A DNA stretch of 40,118 nt from Peterkaempfera griseoplana (GCF_001418575.1 NZ_LIQR01000180.1:1-40118); one strand, 5' to 3'. Counted from the stretch's first letter, positions 1-9,868 are shown. The notes: a model not told the origin generated them from the letters alone. Numbers and translations: made by a program.

Positions 1-378
1 GGCGCTGCGCAGCGCCTGCTCGGTGCGGTCGGCGGCGGCGGTGACCGTCCTGCGCTGGCGTTCGCCCGCGCCCGCGGCGGCACGCCGGGTGGCCGCGGGG
101 GACCGCCGGGCACGGCGCGCGTCCTCCTCCGCGCTGCGCCAGGCCTGCCAGCTGCTGGGGGTGTCCAGTTCCAGCAGTGCGGTGACCGGGACATTGGCCG
201 TCGCGGCGGCCGACCCGGTCCGGAACACCGCCTGGGCGGGGAACGGCAGGGGGCGGTCCAGCAGTCCCGGCAGACCGAGCAGGGCCAGCACGGCACTTGC
301 GGCCACCGCCCGGCGGACGGCTGCCGGCCCGGCGGGGCGGCGGGCCTCGGTGAGGGGATGACGGCGGGGCGTGCGCAC
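1..378 (-). CDS. Partial secreted or membrane-anchored hypothetical protein (N-terminal 126 codons)
   Basis: The minus strand stays open from a GTG at 376-378 to the left edge, so only the N-terminus is visible. The start is supported by a GGGGGAGG Shine-Dalgarno sequence seven bases upstream. The N-terminus is Arg/Pro-rich. A hydrophobic stretch at about residues 23-36 (VAASAVLALLGLPGLL) looks like a signal peptide or membrane anchor. Next come a Pro/Ala-rich segment, a WQAWRSAEE patch and a very Arg/Ala-rich region (about 75-126) that could be helical or coiled coil. I recognise no domain. Given the signal and the charged helical stretch, a cell-wall or secreted protein is possible, but that is inference; the C-terminal domain that would decide it lies outside the window. 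Confidence 0.6.
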   Translation of the reverse strand, partial: MRTPRRHPLTEARRPAGPAAVRRAVAASAVLALLGLPGLLDRPLPFPAQAVFRTGSAAATANVPVTALLELDTPSSWQAWRSAEEDARRARRSPAATRRAAAGAGERQRRTVTAAADRTEQALRSA

Positions 379-480
379 GGATCGGCCTCCCCCGGGAGGG
401 GTTGGCTGACCCGCGGCCTGCCGAGGGGGTACCCGTAAGGGACTCCCGGGGCGGGCCGCGGCCACTCGCACCCCGCGAGC

Positions 481-510
481 GGTGATCACCCTTCCGGAGG
501 GATCAAATTA
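481..510 (-). promoter_or_regulatory. Candidate promoter and operator of the left-edge gene
   Basis: On the minus strand a TAATTT hexamer (510-505) fits the TANNNT -10 consensus about 127 bases upstream of the GTG at 378. A perfect 10-bp palindrome GGTGATCACC (481-490) lies just downstream, where a repressor could bind. This short stretch is clearly AT-richer than its surroundings. I see no convincing -35 box. The rest of the gap (379-646) holds no gene. Confidence 0.35.
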
Positions 511-605
511 CGATCATCACGTCTGCCTGCGAGGAAGGGCGAGCCCGGCATCGGCCGGGGTGCACTCGGACGGGCGATTCCGGCTCACCCGCGCGGCGGA
601 CCCCG

Positions 606-644
606 GTCGAGGAGGGCGGTCGAGGACGGCGGTCGAGGACGGCG
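606..644. repeat. Three tandem copies of a 13-bp unit
   Basis: The unit GTCGAGGACGGCG is repeated head to tail at 606-618, 619-631 and 632-644. The first copy differs by one base (GAGG for GACG). The array ends two bases before the stop codon of the 37-residue small ORF, so it lies in that gene's 3' flank. Confidence 0.85.
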
Positions 645-646
645 GC

Positions 647-760
647 TCAGTGGCCGGTGGCGCCGCCGTTGTCCCGGCGGTCCAGGGCGCGCTGGAGCGC
701 GGCGGCGGCGTTGCGGCGCGCGGTGTCCTCGTGCTTGGCGGTGGTGTCGGTGGTGGGCAT
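647..760 (-). CDS. Small hypothetical protein, 37 residues
   Basis: An ATG at 758-760 is preceded by a GGAG Shine-Dalgarno sequence with seven-base spacing and opens a 37-codon frame ending in TGA at 647-649. The product begins MPTTDTTAKHEDTARRNAAA and continues as an Ala/Arg-rich amphipathic helix ending in an ALDRRDNGGATGH tail. It is hydrophilic, with no signal or membrane segment. Another in-frame ATG at 776-778 would add six residues but has no ribosome site. I have no family name for it. The good ribosome site, Streptomyces-like third positions and typical 'helix plus polar tail' composition argue that it is a real small gene. It has its own transcription context, convergent with nothing nearby. 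Confidence 0.5.
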   Translation of the reverse strand: MPTTDTTAKHEDTARRNAAAALQRALDRRDNGGATGH

Positions 761-1113
761 ACCGGGACTCCGTTCCATGACATGCGGTACTGCATGAGGG
801 TTGGGTGTCTGGCCTCGGTATCGCTGGAGGCGGCGGTACGCCGGCAGGGGTGGCCTGCGAAAGTGCGTACATCACACACGGGCGGCATCCGGCAGGGTTG
901 ACCGGCCACAGATACCGCGGACCGTATGGCGGTTCCACGCTACGCCCGGGCCACCGGCGCTGTCGCGAGATTACTCGGACTTCCTACTATCTGAGACGGA
1001 GCAGGTCTCCGGGCGCAGCCGAGGGAGCGTCAAGGCGGCTGCAGTACGCTCCGTCGGCCCCCGTGCGCCCGCGGCGGGACGGCGCCTGCCGGGCCCGCGG
1101 ACCCGCAGACGCA
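761..1113. other. Intergenic region between serA and the small ORF
   Basis: No gene is visible in these 350 bases. The stretch 971-990 (TTACTCGGACTTCCTACTAT; read on the minus strand it contains AGTAGGAAGTCC) is AT-richer than the rest and looks like a regulatory element, but I cannot assign it. It lies about 215 bases upstream of the small ORF's start, so it could belong to that gene's promoter region. Confidence 0.4.
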
Positions 1114-1149
1114 CCGGAGCCCCGCCGCTGGTCAGCGGCGGGGCTCCGG
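1114..1149 (-). terminator. Strong stem-loop terminator after serA
   Basis: A perfect 17-bp inverted repeat (CCGGAGCCCCGCCGCTG and its complement) has only two bases between the arms, and begins about 18 bases downstream of the serA stop. There is no U-tract, as is usual for Streptomyces terminators. Confidence 0.8.
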
Positions 1150-1167
1150 CACGGGAGAGGGCGGAGG

Positions 1168-2772
1168 TCAGTCGCCCAGGTCCACGGAGCGCGCGAAGCG
1201 GGCGCCGATCTCGGCGGCGATCTCGCCCAGCACCGGCTGCGGGATCTCGCTGTCCACGGTGAGCGAGACCAGCGCCTGGCCGGACTCGTCGTCGCGGGCC
1301 ACCTGCATCCCGGCGATGTTGATGGAGGCGTCACCGAGGATGCGGCCGAGGGTGCCGACCACGCCCGGCCGGTCCTCGTACTCGAAGAACGCCATGTGGT
1401 CGGTGAGGACCACGTCCACGTCGAAGGAGTCCACCCCGACGATCTTCTGGATGCGCTTGGGGCCGGAGAGGGTGCCGGAGACCGACACCTCGCCGCCGTC
1501 CGCCAGGGTGCCGCGCACCGTGATCACATTGCGGTGCTCCGGCGACTCGCTGCTGGTGGTCAGCCGCACCTCCACACCGCGCTCCTGGGCGAAGAGCGGG
1601 GCGTTGACATAGGAGACCGTCTCCGCGACGACGTCCTCGAAGACACCCTTGAGGGCGGACAGCTCCAGCACCTTGACGTCGTGCTGGGTGATCTCGCCGC
1701 GCACCTCGACGTCCAGCCGCACCGCGACCTCACCGGCCAGCGCGGTGAAGATCCGGCCGAGCTTCTCGGCCAGGGGCAGGCCGGGGCGTACGTCCTCGGC
1801 GATCACGCCGCCCTGGACGTTGACCGCGTCCGGCACCAGCTCGCCGGCCAGGGCCAGGCGGACCGAGCGGGCGACGGCGATGCCGGCCTTCTCCTGGGCC
1901 TCGTCGGTGGAGGCGCCCAGGTGGGGGGTGGCGACGACGTTGTCGAACTCGAAGAGCGGGGAGTCGGTGCACGGCTCCTTGGAGAACACATCCAGGCCGG
2001 CTCCGGCGACCCGGCCCTCCTTGAGCGCGCTGACCAGCGCCTCCTCGTCGACGATGCCGCCGCGGGCGGCGTTGACGATGCGCACGGTCGGCTTGACCTT
2101 GTGCAGCGCCTCGTCGCCGATCAGGCCGATGGTCTCCGGGGTCTTGGGCAGGTGCACCGTGATGAAGTCGGCGACCTCCAGCAGCTCGTCCAGGGAGAGC
2201 AGCTTGACGCCCATCTGGGCGGCGCGGGCGGCCTGGATGTAGGGGTCGTAGGCGACCACCTTCATGCCGAAGGCCGACATCCGCTGGGCCACCAGCACAC
2301 CGATACGGCCGAGGCCGACCACGCCGAGGGTCTTCTCGGCCAGCTCGACACCGGTGTACTTGGACCGCTTCCACTCGCCGTTCTTCAGCGCGCTGTTGGC
2401 GGGCGCGATGTTGCGGGCGACGGAGATCAGCAGGCCGCAGGCCAGCTCGGCGGCGGTGACGATGTTGGAGGTCGGGGCGTTGACGACCATCACGCCGGCC
2501 TTGGTGGCGGCGGAGACGTCCACGTTGTCCAGGCCGACGCCGGCCCGGGCGACCACTTTGAGCTTCCCGGCCGCGGCGATGGCCTCGGCGTCCACCTTGG
2601 TGGCGCTGCGGATCAGGATGGCGTCGACGTCGGCGATGGCGGGCAGCAGCTCCGCCCGGTCCGCGCCGTTGCAGTGGCGGATCTCGAAGTCCGGGCCCAG
2701 TGCGTCCACCGTGGCGGGGGAGAGCTCCTCGGCGATGAGGACGACAGGCTTCTGGTGTGTTGCAGCGCTCAC
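1168..2772 (-). CDS. serA: D-3-phosphoglycerate dehydrogenase
   Basis: It oxidises 3-phosphoglycerate to 3-phosphohydroxypyruvate with NAD, the first step of serine biosynthesis in the cytosol. The product has 534 residues, the long form with an extra intervening domain and a C-terminal ACT domain. Visible motifs are the Rossmann GLGRIG at 153-158, Arg237 (NAARGG), Glu266 and His284 (ATPHLG), the usual catalytic set. The ACT domain occupies about 460-530 and normally binds serine for feedback inhibition. The start is GTG (2770-2772) with AAGGA upstream, and that Shine-Dalgarno sequence sits in the loop of a small hairpin. ilvC lies 302 bases upstream on the same strand, separated by a terminator, so serA probably has its own promoter. 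Confidence 0.96.
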   Translation of the reverse strand: MSAATHQKPVVLIAEELSPATVDALGPDFEIRHCNGADRAELLPAIADVDAILIRSATKVDAEAIAAAGKLKVVARAGVGLDNVDVSAATKAGVMVVNAPTSNIVTAAELACGLLISVARNIAPANSALKNGEWKRSKYTGVELAEKTLGVVGLGRIGVLVAQRMSAFGMKVVAYDPYIQAARAAQMGVKLLSLDELLEVADFITVHLPKTPETIGLIGDEALHKVKPTVRIVNAARGGIVDEEALVSALKEGRVAGAGLDVFSKEPCTDSPLFEFDNVVATPHLGASTDEAQEKAGIAVARSVRLALAGELVPDAVNVQGGVIAEDVRPGLPLAEKLGRIFTALAGEVAVRLDVEVRGEITQHDVKVLELSALKGVFEDVVAETVSYVNAPLFAQERGVEVRLTTSSESPEHRNVITVRGTLADGGEVSVSGTLSGPKRIQKIVGVDSFDVDVVLTDHMAFFEYEDRPGVVGTLGRILGDASINIAGMQVARDDESGQALVSLTVDSEIPQPVLGEIAAEIGARFARSVDLGD

Positions 2773-2792
2773 GACAGTTTGTCCTTACTGTC
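2773..2792 (-). promoter_or_regulatory. Hairpin around the serA ribosome-binding site
   Basis: The arms GACAGT (2773-2778) and ACTGTC (2787-2792) are perfect complements and abut the GTG start. The eight-base loop contains the AAGGA Shine-Dalgarno sequence on the minus strand. It could modulate ribosome access or be a protein site; a six-base stem could also arise by chance. Confidence 0.4.
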
Positions 2793-2926
2793 CGGTTCTC
2801 CCCGACCGCAGGGCCGTGGGTGGCGTACCTCGCGGGGCTGTCTCCCTGTCCGGGAACAGCGGCATGGGGAACGGTGGCATGCCGCGTTGAAGACGCACGA
2901 CGCTGTGAGCCTGACGCGCACTCGGA

Positions 2927-2932
2927 AGTGTA
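2927..2932 (-). promoter_or_regulatory. Candidate serA promoter -10 element
   Basis: TACACT on the minus strand fits TANNNT and lies about 155 bases upstream of the serA start, downstream of the ilvC terminator. The -35 region is not convincing. The 2773-3074 gap otherwise contains only this element, the hairpin at the serA start and the ilvC terminator. Confidence 0.35.
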
Positions 2933-3030
2933 TCGACGTACGGGCTGCCGACCCCTTCCCGCACGGCGGAATCACCCGCTTGGGATCTACAGGCCGGACA
3001 AAAACTCGGGCTTGAACGGGACCGGGTGCG

Positions 3031-3062
3031 GCGGTGGCCGCCCCGGTCGGGACGGCCACCGC
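3031..3062 (-). terminator. Terminator downstream of ilvC
   Basis: A stem of about 14 pairs with one G-U type mismatch (arms 3031-3044 and 3049-3062) and a four-base loop lies 13 bases after the ilvC stop. It separates the ilvBNC transcript from serA. A T5 run follows about 35 bases further downstream on the minus strand. Confidence 0.75.
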
Positions 3063-3074
3063 GGGCGGGGAGGC

Positions 3075-4118
<1,044 letters not shown>

Positions 4119-4168
4119 TCACCGTACGCGTACCTGGTTGTCGGGTGCGGTAGGTAGTCGGAGGTTGA

Positions 4169-4200
4169 GACGCCGGGGCGTCCCGGGGGCTGGCGTCCCC
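4169..4200 (-). terminator. Terminator-like repeat between ilvN and ilvC
   Basis: Two direct copies of GGCGTCCC (4177-4184 and 4192-4199) both can pair with a GACGCC at 4169-4174, giving two mutually exclusive short stems just after the ilvN stop. It may be a weak intra-operon terminator or RNA-processing site. The 6-bp stems are weak evidence. Confidence 0.3.
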
Positions 4201-4209
4201 GCTCTGGGC

Positions 4210-4734
4210 TCAGGCGGAGCGGTCGAGGGCGCGCAGCGAACGGTCGGTGATGGAGCGTGCGCCCCGGCCGATGGCGACCATGCCGGACTGCACCAGCTCC
4301 TTGATGCCGTACGGCTCCAGCATCCGCAGCATCGCCTCCAGCTTGTCGGAGCTGCCGGTGGCCTCCACCGTGACGGCGTCCGGCGAGACGTCCACCGTCT
4401 TGGCGCGGAAGAGCTGGACGATCTCGACGATCTGGGACCGGGTCTCGGCGTCGGCGCGCACCTTCACCAGGACCAGCTCGCGCCGGACCGCCGCGACGGG
4501 GTCCAGCTCGACGATCTTTATCACGTTGACCAGCTTGTTGAGCTGCTTGGTGACCTGCTCCAGGGGGAGGTCCTCCACCTGGACCACGATGGTCATCCGG
4601 GAGACGTCGGGGTGCTCGGTCGGCCCGACGGCGAGCGAGTCGATGTTGAAGCCCCGGCGGGAGAAGAGCGCGGCGATGCGGGCGAGCACGCCGGGCTTGT
4701 TCTCGACCAGGACGGAGAGCGTGTGCTTGGACAT
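4210..4734 (-). CDS. ilvN: Acetolactate synthase small (regulatory) subunit
   Basis: It is the ACT-domain regulatory partner of IlvB and confers valine feedback inhibition and full activity. The 174-residue protein opens with the typical N-terminal ACT sequence (SVLVENKPGVLARIAALFSR at about 6-25, then GFNIDSLAVG) and ends with a second ACT-like domain (about 85-160). I chose the ATG at 4732-4734 because GAGGAAG lies about nine bases upstream and the known family N-terminus starts here; the reading frame stays open much further upstream inside ilvB but that is spurious. Thirty-two bases separate it from the ilvB stop, consistent with one transcript. Confidence 0.96.
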   Translation of the reverse strand: MSKHTLSVLVENKPGVLARIAALFSRRGFNIDSLAVGPTEHPDVSRMTIVVQVEDLPLEQVTKQLNKLVNVIKIVELDPVAAVRRELVLVKVRADAETRSQIVEIVQLFRAKTVDVSPDAVTVEATGSSDKLEAMLRMLEPYGIKELVQSGMVAIGRGARSITDRSLRALDRSA

Positions 4735-4766
4735 GTGACTGGCTTCCTCGGTTCCTGGTGGGGGTG

Positions 4767-6617
4767 TCAGTCCAGCTCGTCGCCGAAGTCGGGGCGGACG
4801 TCGCGGGCGGCCATGATCTCGTCGTTGCTGGTGCCGGCGGCGACCATCGGCCACACCATGGCGTCCTGGTGGACGATGAAGTCGATGACGACCGGTGCGT
4901 CGTTGATCGACATCGCCTCCTTGATCACGGCGTCCAGCTGGTCCGGGCTCTCGCAGCGCAGTCCGACACAGCCCATCGCCTCGGCCAGTTTGACGAAGTC
5001 GGGCACCCGGGTGCCCGCGGGCGGCGGGGCGATGCCGTCGTGGCCGGGGCCGCTGTGCAGCACCGTGTTGGAGTAGCGCTGGTTGTAGAAGAGGGTCTGC
5101 CACTGGCGGACCATGCCCAGCGAACCGTTGTTGATCACCGCGACCTTGATCGGGATGTTGTTGAGCGCACAGGTGACCAGCTCCTGGTTGGTCATCTGGA
5201 AGCAGCCGTCGCCGTCGATCGCCCACACCGGGGTGTCGGGGCAGCCGGCCTTGGCGCCCATCGCGGCGGGGACCGCATAGCCCATGGTCCCGGCGCCGCC
5301 GGAGTTCAGCCAGGTCGCGGGCTTCTCGAAGCCGATGAACTGGGAGGCCCACATCTGGTGCTGGCCGACACCCGCCGCGTAGATGGCGTCCGGGCCGACC
5401 AGCCGGCCGATGCGCTCGATCACCTGCTGCGGGGAGAGCTCGCCCTCGGGGGCGGGGGCGTAGCCCAGCGGGTAGGTGGTCTTCCAGGCGTTCAGCCGCT
5501 CCCACCAGGCGCTGTAGTCGCCCTTGTGGCCGGCCTCGTGCTCGGCCTGGACCGCGACGATCAGGTCGGCCAGCACCTCGCGGGCGTCGCCCACGATCGG
5601 CACGTCGGCGGCGCGGTTCTTTCCGATCTCGGCCGGGTCGATGTCGGCGTGCACGATCTTGGCGTTGGGGGCGAAGCTGTCCAGCTTGCCGGTGACCCGG
5701 TCGTCGAAGCGGGCGCCCAGGGCGAAGATCACATCCGCCTTCTGCAGCGCGGTGACGGCGGGCACCGTGCCGTGCATCCCGGGCATGCCCAGGTGCTGCG
5801 GGTGGCTGTCGGGGAACGAGCCCAGCGCCATCAGGGTGGTGGTGACGGGCGCCCCGGTCAGCTCCGCCAGGATGCGCAGCTCGGCGGTGGCACGGGCCTT
5901 GAGCACGCCGCCGCCGACGTAGAGCACGGGACGCTTGGCGTTCACCATCAGCCGGGCGGCCTCACGGATCTGCTTGGCGTGCGGCTTGGTGACGGGCCGG
6001 TAGCCGGGCAGCGCGGTCTCCGGCGGCCAGCGGAAGACCGTCTTGGCCTGCAGGGCGTCCTTGGCGATGTCCACCAGGACCGGGCCGGGCCGGCCGGTCG
6101 AGGCGATGTGGAACGCCTCGGCGATCACCCGGGGGATCTCCTCGGGGTCGGTGACCAGGTAGTTGTGCTTGGTGATCGGCATGGTGATGCCGCAGATGTC
6201 CGCCTCCTGGAAGGCGTCGGTGCCGATCGAGGCACTGGCGACCTGCCCGGTGATGGCGACCATGGGGACGGAGTCCATGTAGGCGTCGGCGATGGGGGTG
6301 ACCAGGTTGGTGGCACCCGGGCCGGAGGTCGCCATGCAGACCCCGACCCTGCCGGTGGCCTGGGCGTAGCCCTCCGCGGCGTGCCCCGCGCCCTGCTCGT
6401 GGCGGACCAGCACATGGCGGACCTTGGTGGAGTCCATCAGCGGGTCGTACGCGGGAAGGATGGCGCCGCCCGGGATGCCGAAGACGGTGTCGGCGCCTAC
6501 GGCCTCGAGCGAGCGGATGAGCGACTGGGCGCCGGTCATCGTCTCTGCGGCATGGGCGCCGGTAGCGGAGTGGGCTGCCGGGTTGTCCCCGCGATGCGGG
6601 GCGGCCTGCTCAGTCAT
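4767..6617 (-). CDS. ilvB: Acetolactate synthase large (catalytic) subunit
   Basis: This thiamine-diphosphate enzyme condenses pyruvate with pyruvate or 2-oxobutyrate, the committed step to branched-chain amino acids. The protein has 616 residues from the ATG at 6615-6617. FGIPGG is at 46-51, the catalytic Glu74 lies in RHEQGAGH, and the ThDP/Mg motif GDG...NN is at about 469-498. The frame remains open upstream through the leader region, but the family begins close to this ATG and a GGAGA lies 12 bases before it. A leader peptide and terminator precede it, so transcription is very probably attenuated by supply of Ile, Leu and Val. It forms the first gene of ilvBNC. Confidence 0.97.
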   Translation of the reverse strand: MTEQAAPHRGDNPAAHSATGAHAAETMTGAQSLIRSLEAVGADTVFGIPGGAILPAYDPLMDSTKVRHVLVRHEQGAGHAAEGYAQATGRVGVCMATSGPGATNLVTPIADAYMDSVPMVAITGQVASASIGTDAFQEADICGITMPITKHNYLVTDPEEIPRVIAEAFHIASTGRPGPVLVDIAKDALQAKTVFRWPPETALPGYRPVTKPHAKQIREAARLMVNAKRPVLYVGGGVLKARATAELRILAELTGAPVTTTLMALGSFPDSHPQHLGMPGMHGTVPAVTALQKADVIFALGARFDDRVTGKLDSFAPNAKIVHADIDPAEIGKNRAADVPIVGDAREVLADLIVAVQAEHEAGHKGDYSAWWERLNAWKTTYPLGYAPAPEGELSPQQVIERIGRLVGPDAIYAAGVGQHQMWASQFIGFEKPATWLNSGGAGTMGYAVPAAMGAKAGCPDTPVWAIDGDGCFQMTNQELVTCALNNIPIKVAVINNGSLGMVRQWQTLFYNQRYSNTVLHSGPGHDGIAPPPAGTRVPDFVKLAEAMGCVGLRCESPDQLDAVIKEAMSINDAPVVIDFIVHQDAMVWPMVAAGTSNDEIMAARDVRPDFGDELD

Positions 6618-6777
6618 CTGCCTGTCTCTTCTCCGGGTTGTCGCTGCGGGAGGGCCCCCGAGGGGGAACGCCCTGCCGCTGCGGTCGCTGGGCGTCGCGC
6701 GACTGCTTCTTCCATGGTGCGCGGCGGCTGCGGCGGTGGGGCGGGTTCCAGCGGGTTTGCGGCACATTTCGTGCAAC

Positions 6778-6810
6778 AAAAAACCCCTCGTGCCCAGGGC
6801 ATGCGAGGGG
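6778..6810 (-). terminator. ilvBNC attenuator terminator
   Basis: On the minus strand CCCCTCG...CGAGGGG (6810-6784) pairs with an inner TGCCC/GGGCA stem and is followed by six U residues (6783-6778). A U-tract is rare at Streptomyces terminators, which makes this a clear factor-independent terminator. It lies between the leader peptide and ilvB. Confidence 0.9.
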
Positions 6811-6811
6811 T

Positions 6812-6861
6812 AGCGCGTCGGCTTCTGGATCCGGACTGCGGTCCGGGTCAGCCGACGCGCT
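6812..6861 (-). promoter_or_regulatory. ilv leader pause or antiterminator stem
   Basis: A perfect 12-bp inverted repeat, AGCGCGTCGGCT (6812-6823) against 6850-6861, spans the last codons of the leader peptide. An inner CCGGAC/GTCCGG stem lies in its loop. A ribosome at the leader stop would cover the promoter-proximal arm. The distal arm ends one base before the terminator rather than overlapping it, so how the switch works is not obvious. Confidence 0.75.
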
Positions 6862-6889
6862 CGCCAAGTACGAGGATTCGGGTGCGCAT
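6848..6889 (-). CDS. ilvBNC leader peptide
   Basis: A 13-codon frame reads [13 protein letters not shown] and stops with TGA. Four consecutive codons (Ile, Leu, Val, Leu) and a later Val are for the end products of the pathway. A GAGGAGGAAGG ribosome site lies upstream. It is followed directly by a hairpin and a U-tailed terminator, the standard layout of ribosome-mediated attenuation known for actinobacterial ilvB genes. The ATG is 34 bases after the end of the upstream cdgE-like gene. A perfect TTGACA (6926-6921) overlaps that gene's stop codon, but no -10 box is positioned to go with it. Confidence 0.88.
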   Translation of the reverse strand: MRTRILVLGERVG

Positions 6890-6922
6890 GGCCTTGACCT
6901 TCCTCCTCGGCCAAGGGCGGTG

Positions 6923-9868
6923 TCAAGCGGGTGGGATGGCGGTCTCACCATGCGGACCTCCCGTGGATAGGCGTTCTGGCAGGTCGGAGGCCTGATGGTG
7001 ATGTGGGACACGCGCCCTGCGCAGGTCCCCGCGGCCATCCGAAAGAGTGGCCGCAGGGACTCGAGGCGGCCTGGATCCGGCCGGCTCCGGCACCGGCAGA
7101 CTGCGCCGCAGCAGCACCCGGCGCAGCCGCTGGTCGTCCAGCGGTCCGGCGAAGAGCAGCCCCTGACCGTGCCGGCAGCCCAGCTCGCGCAGCACCTCCG
7201 CCTGCCCCGGCGAGTCCACCCCCTCGGCCGCCGTCAGCAGACCCAGGTCCCGACCCAGCCGCAGCATGTGGCCCACCACCGCCCGGGTCACCGGGGACTC
7301 CGCAACCCCCTGCACCAGGGCCCGGTCGAGCGCCAGGATGTCGGCGGGCAGCCGCCTGAGCCAGGTCAGCGAACCGGTGCCGGTACCGAGGCCGTGCAGC
7401 GCCAGCCGGACACCGAGCCGGCGCAGAGCGGCCATCCGGCGGGCGAGTTCCTCCAGGTTCCCGCAGGCCTCACCCCCGGCCGCGCCCGAGGGGTCGGCCC
7501 CCACCGCGAGGATCAGCCCCGCCGCCGGCAGACCGCTCTCCTCCAGCGCCCGTTCGACGGCCTCCACCATGCCGGGCGCCGCCACTGCGTGCGCGGACAG
7601 CCGCAGCGTCACCGGCACCCCGGGGCCGCCCCGCTCCGTCTCGTGCCGCCGGCGAGCGGCGGCTGCGGCGACGCCCTGCTGGACCAGCCACCGGGTGAGG
7701 CGCAGAAACCGGTCCCCCGTCTCCCCCGCCGGCAGGAACTCCGCCGGAGTCAGCAGCAGGCCCTGCGCGGAGAGCCAGCGGGGCTGCGCCTCCACGGCGG
7801 CGACCTCTCCGCTGGACAGGTCGACGACCGGCTGGTGGAGCAGGGTGAGCCGGCCGTCGCGGACGGCGCCGCGCAGTCGCTGGTCAAGTTCGGTGCGGCG
7901 CCTGCGGTCGGCGCGCAGCTTAGGGGAGTAGACCGCCACCCGGTCCTTGCCCAGCGACTTGGCGCGGTACATCGCCAGATCCGCGTTGCGCATCAGCGAG
8001 GCCGGGTCGGAACCCGGCTCGGCGAAGGCGATCCCGATGCTGGCCGCCACCGTGAGTTCGCGGTCGGCGAGCCGGTAGGGCCTGGACAGCACACGGCGCA
8101 GCCGCTCGGCGATGTCGCGCACCCGGGCCTCGTCCAGCCGCCCGGCGATCAGGGCGGCGAACTCGTCGCCACCCAGCCTGGCGACCACGTCACCGGCCCG
8201 GACGGCCTCCTGCAGCCGGCGGGCCACCCGCACCAGCAGTTCGTCGCCCGCCTGGTGGCCTGCGGTGTCGTTGACCGCCTTGAAGCCGTCGAGGTCGAGG
8301 AAGAGCACGGCGACCGTACGGCCCTCGCCCCGAACGCCGGAGAGGGCGCCGCGGATCCGGTCGGTGAACAGCGCCCGGTTGGGCAGGTCGGTGAGCGCGT
8401 CGTGGAAGGCGTTGTGCTGGAGCTGGGCCTGCAGCCGCACCCGCTCGGTGACGTCCCGGCTGTTGAGGATCAGCCCGTCGCGGTGCCGGTTGACGGTGGA
8501 CTCCACATGGAGCCACTCACCCGCCCCGGAGCGGATCCGGCACTCCACCCGGGTGGTGGGTTCCTTCTCCGGGACGCCGGCGAGGAAGCGGCGGACCGCC
8601 CAGAGCACATGGCCGAAGTCGTCGGGGTGGACCAGGTCCAGCAGCCGCCGGCCCACCAGCCCCGCCGGATCGCGCCCGTAGACGCCGATCGCCGCCGGGC
8701 TGACGTACGCGAGCACTCCGTCGGCGCGGATGATCATGATGACATCGCTGGAGCCCTGCACCAGGGAGCGGAAGTGCGCCTCCTGGGCGGCGAGTTCCTG
8801 TGCCAGCGAGATGTTTTCCAGCAGCATGATGCCCTGGCGGACGATCAGCGCCAGACCCACGGTGCAGCCGGTGACCAGCACCACGCGGTCCATGGAACGG
8901 ACGCCCAGCGCGTTGTAGAGCAGTGCGGCGGTGCAGACCGCCGCGGCGAGATAGGGCGTCAGGGCGCTGAACCAGGAGGCCGCCGGGCGTCCGCGGCCCG
9001 GCGACGGGCCGGGTGGCGGCTCCTGGTCGGCCGGCTGCGGAAGGCGGCGCCCGGAGGCCCAGGGGGCCCGGGCGAACAGCAGGCTGCCGGCGAACCAGCC
9101 GGCGTCCAGGATCTCCCCCGAGTGATAGCTGCCATGGACCGTCGGAAACGTCCACAGGGCGTCGCTGACCACGGTGACGGCCAGTCCCGCCAGCGCCGTG
9201 TTCAGCGCGGAGCGGTCGACCCCGCGGCGGAAGCGGAGCCCCAGCACCACGCTGACCAGCACGATGTCCAGCAGCGGATAGGCGAGGGAGAGGGACAGCT
9301 GCAGCGGGTCCCCGTCGTCCCCGTGGGCGATCCGGGCCAGCGCCAGGCTCCAGCTGAGGATGAACAGCGAACCGGCGATCAGCCAGCCGTCCAGCAGCAG
9401 GCAGAGCCAGCCGGCCACGGTGCGGGGACGCTGCGCCAGCACCAGCAGACCCACGATCGCGGGCGGGGCGAAGAACAGAAAGGCGCAGTCGGCGGGGGAC
9501 GGGGAGGGCAGCGGCCGGTGCAGCACCACCTCGTACCAGCCCCAGGTGCCGTTGCCGAGCGCGGTCATCAGGGAGGACGCCCCGAAGAGCAGCCAGGCCG
9601 GCCGTCCCCGGCCGTGCATCCGCAGTCCGCGCACCGCGCAGGACAGCGCCGCCGCCAGCGCGGCCGCGGCCAGGCCGAAGTCGCCCATGACGGACGCCAG
9701 GGCCGGCGAGCCCCATCCGGTGACGGCGCCCAGCGCATAGCCGCCGCAGACCACCGCCAGCAGCACGGGGACCAGTCGCCGCCGGGCCGCTCCGCTCTCC
9801 TCCGCGCCGGGGGCCGCCGGGGGGCCGCTGCTCGGCGCTCCGGGCAGCACGGTATCGGTGGCACTCAA
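6923..9868 (-). CDS. cdgE: Membrane PAS-GGDEF-EAL protein, cdgE-like, EAL degenerate
   Basis: This is a 981-residue predicted cyclic-di-GMP protein. About eight to ten hydrophobic segments fill residues 30-350. A PAS domain (about 364-475) is followed by GGDEF (485-650) and EAL (660-915) domains. GGDEF is intact at 566-570 and an inhibitory-site RAGD lies at 557-560, so it should be a feedback-controlled diguanylate cyclase. In the EAL domain only Glu693 of the signature remains (EAQPRW). The NVS, EITE and DDFG positions read LRLS, LAVG and HGLG, and the LKIDR Lys is Ala, so phosphodiesterase activity is unlikely. The start is TTG with GGGGGAG upstream. A BldD-like box lies 85 bases before it. 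Symbol given by domain order and position next to ilvB. Confidence 0.85.
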   Translation of the reverse strand: MSATDTVLPGAPSSGPPAAPGAEESGAARRRLVPVLLAVVCGGYALGAVTGWGSPALASVMGDFGLAAAALAAALSCAVRGLRMHGRGRPAWLLFGASSLMTALGNGTWGWYEVVLHRPLPSPSPADCAFLFFAPPAIVGLLVLAQRPRTVAGWLCLLLDGWLIAGSLFILSWSLALARIAHGDDGDPLQLSLSLAYPLLDIVLVSVVLGLRFRRGVDRSALNTALAGLAVTVVSDALWTFPTVHGSYHSGEILDAGWFAGSLLFARAPWASGRRLPQPADQEPPPGPSPGRGRPAASWFSALTPYLAAAVCTAALLYNALGVRSMDRVVLVTGCTVGLALIVRQGIMLLENISLAQELAAQEAHFRSLVQGSSDVIMIIRADGVLAYVSPAAIGVYGRDPAGLVGRRLLDLVHPDDFGHVLWAVRRFLAGVPEKEPTTRVECRIRSGAGEWLHVESTVNRHRDGLILNSRDVTERVRLQAQLQHNAFHDALTDLPNRALFTDRIRGALSGVRGEGRTVAVLFLDLDGFKAVNDTAGHQAGDELLVRVARRLQEAVRAGDVVARLGGDEFAALIAGRLDEARVRDIAERLRRVLSRPYRLADRELTVAASIGIAFAEPGSDPASLMRNADLAMYRAKSLGKDRVAVYSPKLRADRRRRTELDQRLRGAVRDGRLTLLHQPVVDLSSGEVAAVEAQPRWLSAQGLLLTPAEFLPAGETGDRFLRLTRWLVQQGVAAAAARRRHETERGGPGVPVTLRLSAHAVAAPGMVEAVERALEESGLPAAGLILAVGADPSGAAGGEACGNLEELARRMAALRRLGVRLALHGLGTGTGSLTWLRRLPADILALDRALVQGVAESPVTRAVVGHMLRLGRDLGLLTAAEGVDSPGQAEVLRELGCRHGQGLLFAGPLDDQRLRRVLLRRSLPVPEPAGSRPPRVPAATLSDGRGDLRRARVPHHHQASDLPERLSTGGPHGETAIPPA

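Noticed and set aside
801-3015. Very long plus-strand open frames opposite serA, ilvC, ilvB and cdgE
   Set aside because: They are mirror images caused by high GC; they lack ribosome sites and their products are compositionally biased.
6618-6926. An N-terminal extension of IlvB through the leader
   Set aside because: It would be read across the leader peptide, stem and terminator in another frame and has no likeness to acetolactate synthases.
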